From JAHRAW01 sp965262585 (GTDB lineage: Bacteria; Pseudomonadota; Gammaproteobacteria; Arenicellales; Poriferihabitantaceae), in NCBI GenBank assembly GCA_965262585.1, contig OZ253546.1, forward strand, positions 248,001 to 312,000: 64,000 bases of DNA, written 5' to 3'. This document shows positions 60,306-64,000 of the stretch, piece by piece. The position numbers and the translations under genes are program-made. The stretch's first letter is position 1. Each line of letters starts with the position of its first letter. The notes below the pieces were generated by a model. That model was not told where the DNA came from. It ran no database searches and was given only the letters and a program-made list of their open reading frames with translations.

Positions 60306-60656
60306 ATGCCTATTATTAATGATACTAAAAGCAAAATCAGACTTCCCAAAATAGACCAATCACAAAAACAAAAAATCTATGATTTTCTGCAGGGCGCGGT
60401 GTATTGCTGGTGTAAAAATCGAAAAGATGAAGATTTTTATTGTCGCGATTTAGTCGGTGGCGATAACAAAGATTGGAACGGCACTCCGCTTCTAGCAATT
60501 TATGAGTATCGCTGTAGTCTAAAGAGCGATGACCCAGAAGACTCGGCAGGCAAAGATGCCGGCTGGTTTCTTAAGCAAGTACTACGAAACGACAGCAGAA
60601 AATTTCAATCCGCTGACGGCGGTCACGCCAAATGCTACAAATGGATTGATAGTTAA
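60306..60656 (+). CDS. Hypothetical 116-residue protein inside the mgs operon
   Basis: I do not recognise a family. The protein is soluble, rich in Lys, Asp and Cys-Trp (VYCWCKNRKDEDFYCRDLVG), with WFLKQVLRNDSRKF and a C-terminal HAKCYKWIDS. GAGGTGAGT just upstream of the ATG gives a plausible ribosome site. The DNA is more AT-rich than mgsB and mgsC, and a MITE-like element lies directly downstream. Together they look like an inserted cassette. Whether it affects mgsC expression is unknown. Confidence 0.6.
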   Translation: MPIINDTKSKIRLPKIDQSQKQKIYDFLQGAVYCWCKNRKDEDFYCRDLVGGDNKDWNGTPLLAIYEYRCSLKSDDPEDSAGKDAGWFLKQVLRNDSRKFQSADGGHAKCYKWIDS

Positions 60657-60745
60657 ATCAATCGGGGACGGACTTGCTCCCGTCCTTACTAATATTCTTA
60701 CTCAGGCCACCCAACATGACTACCACCCGAAACCACAACCACTAC

Positions 60746-60885
60746 GCCGTCATCCCGCGCAAGCGGGAATCCAGTCATCATGGATGGCACGATTTAGTTT
60801 CGTGTATTCGCTTTCTGGATTCCCGATACGATGAAAAATATGGTCGCTGACGCTCCCTATTTTTCTATCGTTCGGGAATGACGGC
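60746..60885 (-). repeat. ~140-bp MITE-like element, copy 4 (inverted, different core)
   Basis: The reverse complement begins GCCGTCATTCCCGAACGATA and has the same first hairpin as copies 1-3. It ends GGATTCCCGCTTGCGCGGGA then TGACGGC. The length is again 140, but the stretch between the two hairpins differs from the array copies. It lies between the 116-residue ORF and mgsC. Confidence 0.85.
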
Positions 60886-60926
60886 GGTAGTTTTACCGAC
60901 TTCCTTTTTTCACCAACGGAATAACC

Positions 60927-62264
60927 ATGACCACCACCCGTGACCCCAACCGCCTCGGCGACAGTTTCGTCTTCCCGCCGCATGTCATCGACGACATCCA
61001 CATCAAGTCGGAACTTGGACGCTACCGTATGCGTGGGTTTTCCCTGTTTAAGAAAATTCCGAGTTGGGACGACCTGACTTTTCTACCGGGCACATTGACG
61101 CGCTTCGTCATCGAAGGCTACCGCGAGAAATGCCTGACCGAAACCGTCATCGGGCCGAAAGCCAAGCGTCCGTTGGTGTTGGATATTCCGGTTTATGTGA
61201 CCGGCATGAGTTTCGGCGCGCTCTCGTACGAAGCCAAGACCGCATTGGCGCGTGGCGCGACCATGGCCGGCACCGCCACCTGCTCGGGCGAAGGCGGCAT
61301 GCTCCCCGATGAGCGGCGTTATTCGGAGAAATGGTTATACCAGTGCATCCAGTCCAGATACGGCTTCAACCCGAATCATTTGCGCTTGGCGGATGCCGTC
61401 GAGTTTTTCATCGGGCAAGGTTGCAAGGTCGGCCTCGGCGGGCATTTGATGGGGCAGAAGGTCACCGATCAGGTGGCCGAGATGCGCTCCCTGCCGGCTG
61501 GCATCGACCAACGTTCACCGGCGCGCCACCCGGACTGGCTCGGCCCCGACGACCTCGCGTTGAAAATCGATGAAATCCGCGAAGCGACCAATGGCGAAGT
61601 GCCTATTCAGTTGAAACTCGGCGCCGCGCGCGTTTATGACGATGTGCGCATGGCCGCCAAGACCGGGCCGGATTCGATCTACATGGACGGCATGGAAGGC
61701 GGCACCGGCGCCGGCCCGCATCTGGCCACCGAAGAAACCGGCGTGCCCGGCATCGCCGCCATCCGACAGGCGCGTCAGGCACTCGACGATGTCGGCAAGA
61801 GCGGCGAGATTTCGCTGGTATACGCCGGCGGCATCCGCAACGGCGGCGATGTCGCCAAGGCGCTCGCACTCGGCGCAGATGCGGTCGCCATCGGGCATTC
61901 GGTGATGATGGCTTTGAACTGCAACAAGAACATCCCGGAATCTGATTTCCCCAACGAAATCGGGGTCGAAGCCGGGCATTGTTATCACTGCCACACCGGC
62001 CGCTGTCCGGTCGGCATCGCCACCCAAGACCCGCAACTGCGCGCGCGCCTGAATCCAGACGAAGCCGCCGTGCGAGTGTATAACTTCCTGCATACGCTGA
62101 CCATCGAATGCCAGATGTTGGCGCGCGCTTGCGGAAAAACCAATGTGCATTCCCTCGAACCCGAAGACCTTGCGGCACTCACTATGGAAGCCTCGGCGAT
62201 GGCGCAAGTGCCACTCGCGGGCACCCAGCATACCGTCGGCCAACCGCAGATGAAGCGATTTTAG
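60927..62264 (+). CDS. mgsC: N-methylglutamate synthase subunit C (FMN/glutamate synthase domain)
   Basis: A 445-residue TIM-barrel enzyme like the central GltB domain. FMN and substrate regions: MSFGALSYEAKTALARGATM, TCSGEGGMLPDE, IQLKLGAARVYDD, SIYMDGMEGGTGAGPHL and YAGGIRNGGDVAKALALGAD. The cysteine cluster CYHCHTGRCPVGIATQDP carries a 3Fe-4S centre in this family. It completes MgsABC, which makes N-methylglutamate from glutamate and methylamine or GMA. The N-methylglutamate dehydrogenase genes (mgd) are absent from the window. It is separated from mgsB by 682 bp of inserted sequence. Confidence 0.9.
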   Translation: MTTTRDPNRLGDSFVFPPHVIDDIHIKSELGRYRMRGFSLFKKIPSWDDLTFLPGTLTRFVIEGYREKCLTETVIGPKAKRPLVLDIPVYVTGMSFGALSYEAKTALARGATMAGTATCSGEGGMLPDERRYSEKWLYQCIQSRYGFNPNHLRLADAVEFFIGQGCKVGLGGHLMGQKVTDQVAEMRSLPAGIDQRSPARHPDWLGPDDLALKIDEIREATNGEVPIQLKLGAARVYDDVRMAAKTGPDSIYMDGMEGGTGAGPHLATEETGVPGIAAIRQARQALDDVGKSGEISLVYAGGIRNGGDVAKALALGADAVAIGHSVMMALNCNKNIPESDFPNEIGVEAGHCYHCHTGRCPVGIATQDPQLRARLNPDEAAVRVYNFLHTLTIECQMLARACGKTNVHSLEPEDLAALTMEASAMAQVPLAGTQHTVGQPQMKRF

Positions 62265-62273
62265 GAGACCAAC

Positions 62274-62678
62274 ATGAACAAGACCGCCGAGACGAGCAAC
62301 ACCAATATCGATAAATTCATCGACTCCGATGGCCTCGACAGCAGCCGCGAACAGGAAATCGGCCAACACATCGGCTATCGCTACGATGTCAATCTAGTGC
62401 CGGACCTGGCGCGCTGTCCGCCTTTTCTGAAAAAATATATGGCGATGATGGGGTGGACAGACCTCAACTGGCTCGAGGATGTACACATGGGCTACGAAGA
62501 AGGCCAACCGGCGGTATTCGACCGCAACATCAACGCCTGGGTGCGCGTGCCGGCGGACTTAAAACTCCCCGACAACCAACAAGACCGCGACATGATCGCA
62601 CGAGAATTATTAATCAAGTTTCAGATGTCCGAATCCCATCCGATGGTGGAATTGATGAATGCGTATCGGAAGTTTTGA
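62274..62678 (+). CDS. Conserved-looking hypothetical downstream of mgsC
   Basis: A 134-residue acidic soluble protein with no family I recognise. The segments GYRYDVNLVPDLARCPPFLK, MMGWTDLNWLEDVHMGYEEG and a C-terminal MVELMNAYRKF look structured. AGGAG (62263-62267) precedes the ATG by six bases, and only nine bases separate it from mgsC, so it is translated with the synthase. Codon and base usage match mgsC, not the AT-rich island after it. A link to methylamine metabolism is inferred from position only. Confidence 0.72.
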   Translation: MNKTAETSNTNIDKFIDSDGLDSSREQEIGQHIGYRYDVNLVPDLARCPPFLKKYMAMMGWTDLNWLEDVHMGYEEGQPAVFDRNINAWVRVPADLKLPDNQQDRDMIARELLIKFQMSESHPMVELMNAYRKF

Positions 62679-62717
62679 TTCCGTGGCGATTAGAGGTAAG
62701 GTATAATTCCGCGCACT

Positions 62718-63581
62718 ATGAAAGCACACTATTCCACGATTGGAGCCAGGGTTTACGCGGGAGATATTGTTGAAACATTAAACTCATTCCCGGACGAATG
62801 TGTCGATCTAATTTTTGCCGATCCCCCTTATAACTTATCCAACGGCGGGTTCACCTGTCACGCTGGAAAACGAGTTAGTGTAAACAAAGGGAAATGGGAT
62901 AAAAGTAACGGCTTTGATGCGGATTTTGATTTTCACTGGAACTGGATTGAAGCGTGTCGGCGTGTCCTGAAACCAAACGGATCGTTGTGGATTTCCGGGA
63001 CATATCACTCGGTTTATATTTGCGGATATGCGCTACAGAAACAGGGCTGGCATTTTGTAAATGATATTTGTTGGTTTAAACCAAACGCGGCGCCGAATCT
63101 TGCCTGCCGAATGTTTACCGCAAGCCATGAAACGTTATTGTGGGTACGAAAAAGCAAAAAATCTAAGCATTACTTTGATTATCCGACTGTCCGAGATCGC
63201 CATTGGGAGAATGACTTTATTAAAAAACCAAACAAACAAATGCGAAGCGTTTGGGCAATAGGTACGCCTAAACCACAAGAGAAAACTCACGGCAAGCACC
63301 CCGCCCAAAAACCAGAAGCATTACTGGAAAGAATCATATTGGCATGCAGCAAGAAAAACGATATTGTTCTCGATCCGTTTTGCGGTAGTGCAACTACCGG
63401 AGTAGTCGCTCTTCGCCATGACCGTCGGTTTGTCGGCATTGATTCGGAAATTGATTATCTGAATACGATGGCAATACCTAGAATTAAAGCCAGTAAGCAC
63501 GATCATCCTTGGCCCAAAGCGGCTAAATCCAGAAAATTTACCGTACAACAACAAAAGGCAGGATATGCACTGTTGCCGTAA
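62718..63581 (+). CDS. Site-specific DNA methyltransferase (N6-adenine or N4-cytosine)
   Basis: A 287-residue beta-class-like methyltransferase. Catalytic motif IV is FADPPYNLSNGG near residue 33, and the SAM-binding motif I is VLDPFCGSATTGVVAL near 222, so IV precedes I. The target region lies between (about 80-200). GKHPAQKPEALLERII is the motif X-like helix. DPPY fits amino-methylation of A or C. AT-richer DNA than the mgs genes and the adjacent nuclease-like frame point to a restriction-modification module gained by transfer. Confidence 0.9.
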   Translation: MKAHYSTIGARVYAGDIVETLNSFPDECVDLIFADPPYNLSNGGFTCHAGKRVSVNKGKWDKSNGFDADFDFHWNWIEACRRVLKPNGSLWISGTYHSVYICGYALQKQGWHFVNDICWFKPNAAPNLACRMFTASHETLLWVRKSKKSKHYFDYPTVRDRHWENDFIKKPNKQMRSVWAIGTPKPQEKTHGKHPAQKPEALLERIILACSKKNDIVLDPFCGSATTGVVALRHDRRFVGIDSEIDYLNTMAIPRIKASKHDHPWPKAAKSRKFTVQQQKAGYALLP

Positions 63582-63592
63582 TTTGAAAAATC

Positions 63593-64000
63593 ATGGATAA
63601 AAAAGAAGCAATCACCCGACTTTTAGAGATAAAAGGCAGAAACTTACATGAATTAGCGGAAGAATATGAAGTGACTGTGGCCACCCCACGTGGAACTCAA
63701 AATAAGGGATGGGCCGGTCATGTATGCGAGCGCCACCTTGGTTTAGCACTTAACTCATCGCGAAGTCCCAATATGGGATCGTGGGAACTGAAAAGCACAT
63801 CGCTAAAATATTTGGAAAGCGGAAAACTTTCCGTCAAAGAAACGATGGCTATAACTATGATTGACCCTGTAGAGGTACGCCAAACGGAATTTGAACAAAG
63901 TCATATGCTAGCGAAACTCAATAAGGCCGTGGTCGTTGTACGAACAGTTGGAGAAAATTTCCGAGACCCAAGTTTTGTTCATTCTGTCATTGAAATCGAA
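63593..64000 (+). CDS. Probable type II restriction endonuclease, N-terminal part (cut by window edge)
   Basis: Open from ATG 63593 through the last base: 136 codons, no stop. It starts 11 bp after the methyltransferase stop. The protein reads MDKKEAITRLLEIKGRNLHE and later GWAGHVCERHLGLALNS, then SRSPNMGSWELKSTSLKYLE. The WELKS core and KETMAITMIDP strand resemble MvaI/BcnI- or MutH-type PD-(D/E)xK nucleases. The acidic residue normally before ExK appears as Asn in SPNMGSWELK. Family and activity are tentative; the gene order supports a restriction partner. Confidence 0.65.
   Translation, partial: MDKKEAITRLLEIKGRNLHELAEEYEVTVATPRGTQNKGWAGHVCERHLGLALNSSRSPNMGSWELKSTSLKYLESGKLSVKETMAITMIDPVEVRQTEFEQSHMLAKLNKAVVVVRTVGENFRDPSFVHSVIEIE

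Overview
The window reads as chromosomal DNA of a free-living or host-associated gammaproteobacterium, probably marine. The evidence is gene order: hemA-prfA-prmC, lolB-ispE and tRNA-Gln-prs-rplY-pth-ychF are classic gammaproteobacterial blocks. The predicted metabolism fits a marine heterotroph: methylamine through N-methylglutamate, a DddP-like putative DMSP lyase, phosphonoacetaldehyde, leucine, and betaine- or guanidino-type compounds. Genes are densely packed, often with ATGA-type overlaps. Species identity is inferred from content only.

Layout. 1-5.0 kb: 3' end of a class I fructose-bisphosphate aldolase, tRNA-Arg(CCU), PhnX, a thiopurine methyltransferase, a hotdog thioesterase, ferredoxin-NADP reductase and an EamA transporter. 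5.1-9.7 kb: asd, serA, serC and a DUF1015 gene. 9.8-13.1 kb (minus): hemA-prfA-prmC. 13.3-18.2 kb: metY, a TPR lipoprotein, lolB, ispE. 18.2-29.7 kb: an accessory block inserted between ispE and tRNA-Gln. It starts with an array of ~140-bp inverted-repeat elements, one of them split by an IS30-family insertion sequence, then a barrel-protein remnant. Next comes a catabolic and transport cluster: an RpiR regulator, a binding protein, two permeases, an ATPase, an MmgE/PrpD protein and an unusual ureohydrolase, divergent from a dimethylglycine/sarcosine dehydrogenase-like flavoprotein. 29.7-33.6 kb: tRNA-Gln-prs-rplY-pth-ychF resumes. 33.6-37.5 kb: a NorD/CbbO-like VWA protein, the DddP-like M24 protein and hspQ.

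37.6-47.3 kb: a long plus-strand operon couples an acyl-CoA synthetase, a complete branched-chain-type (Liv) ABC importer, a PaaK-like protein with a degenerate ATP loop and a class III CoA-transferase. This suggests import of an organic acid followed by CoA activation. 47.3-56.7 kb (minus): a GntR/FCD regulator, isovaleryl-CoA dehydrogenase, thiolase, both methylcrotonyl-CoA carboxylase subunits, HMG-CoA lyase and a DUF2889 gene form a leucine-degradation operon. A low-GC HEPN gene sits inside it, and the methylglutaconyl-CoA hydratase is missing from the window.

56.8-62.7 kb: a GMAS/GSIII-type synthetase and the three N-methylglutamate synthase subunits (mgsABC). A small unknown ORF and another ~140-bp element lie between mgsB and mgsC, and a 134-residue protein of unknown function follows. 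62.7-64 kb: an AT-richer restriction-modification pair (DNA methyltransferase plus a probable endonuclease cut by the window edge). The most notable signals are the IS-in-repeat structure, the catabolic block with its altered ureohydrolase, the DddP-like enzyme and the interrupted mgs and leucine operons.
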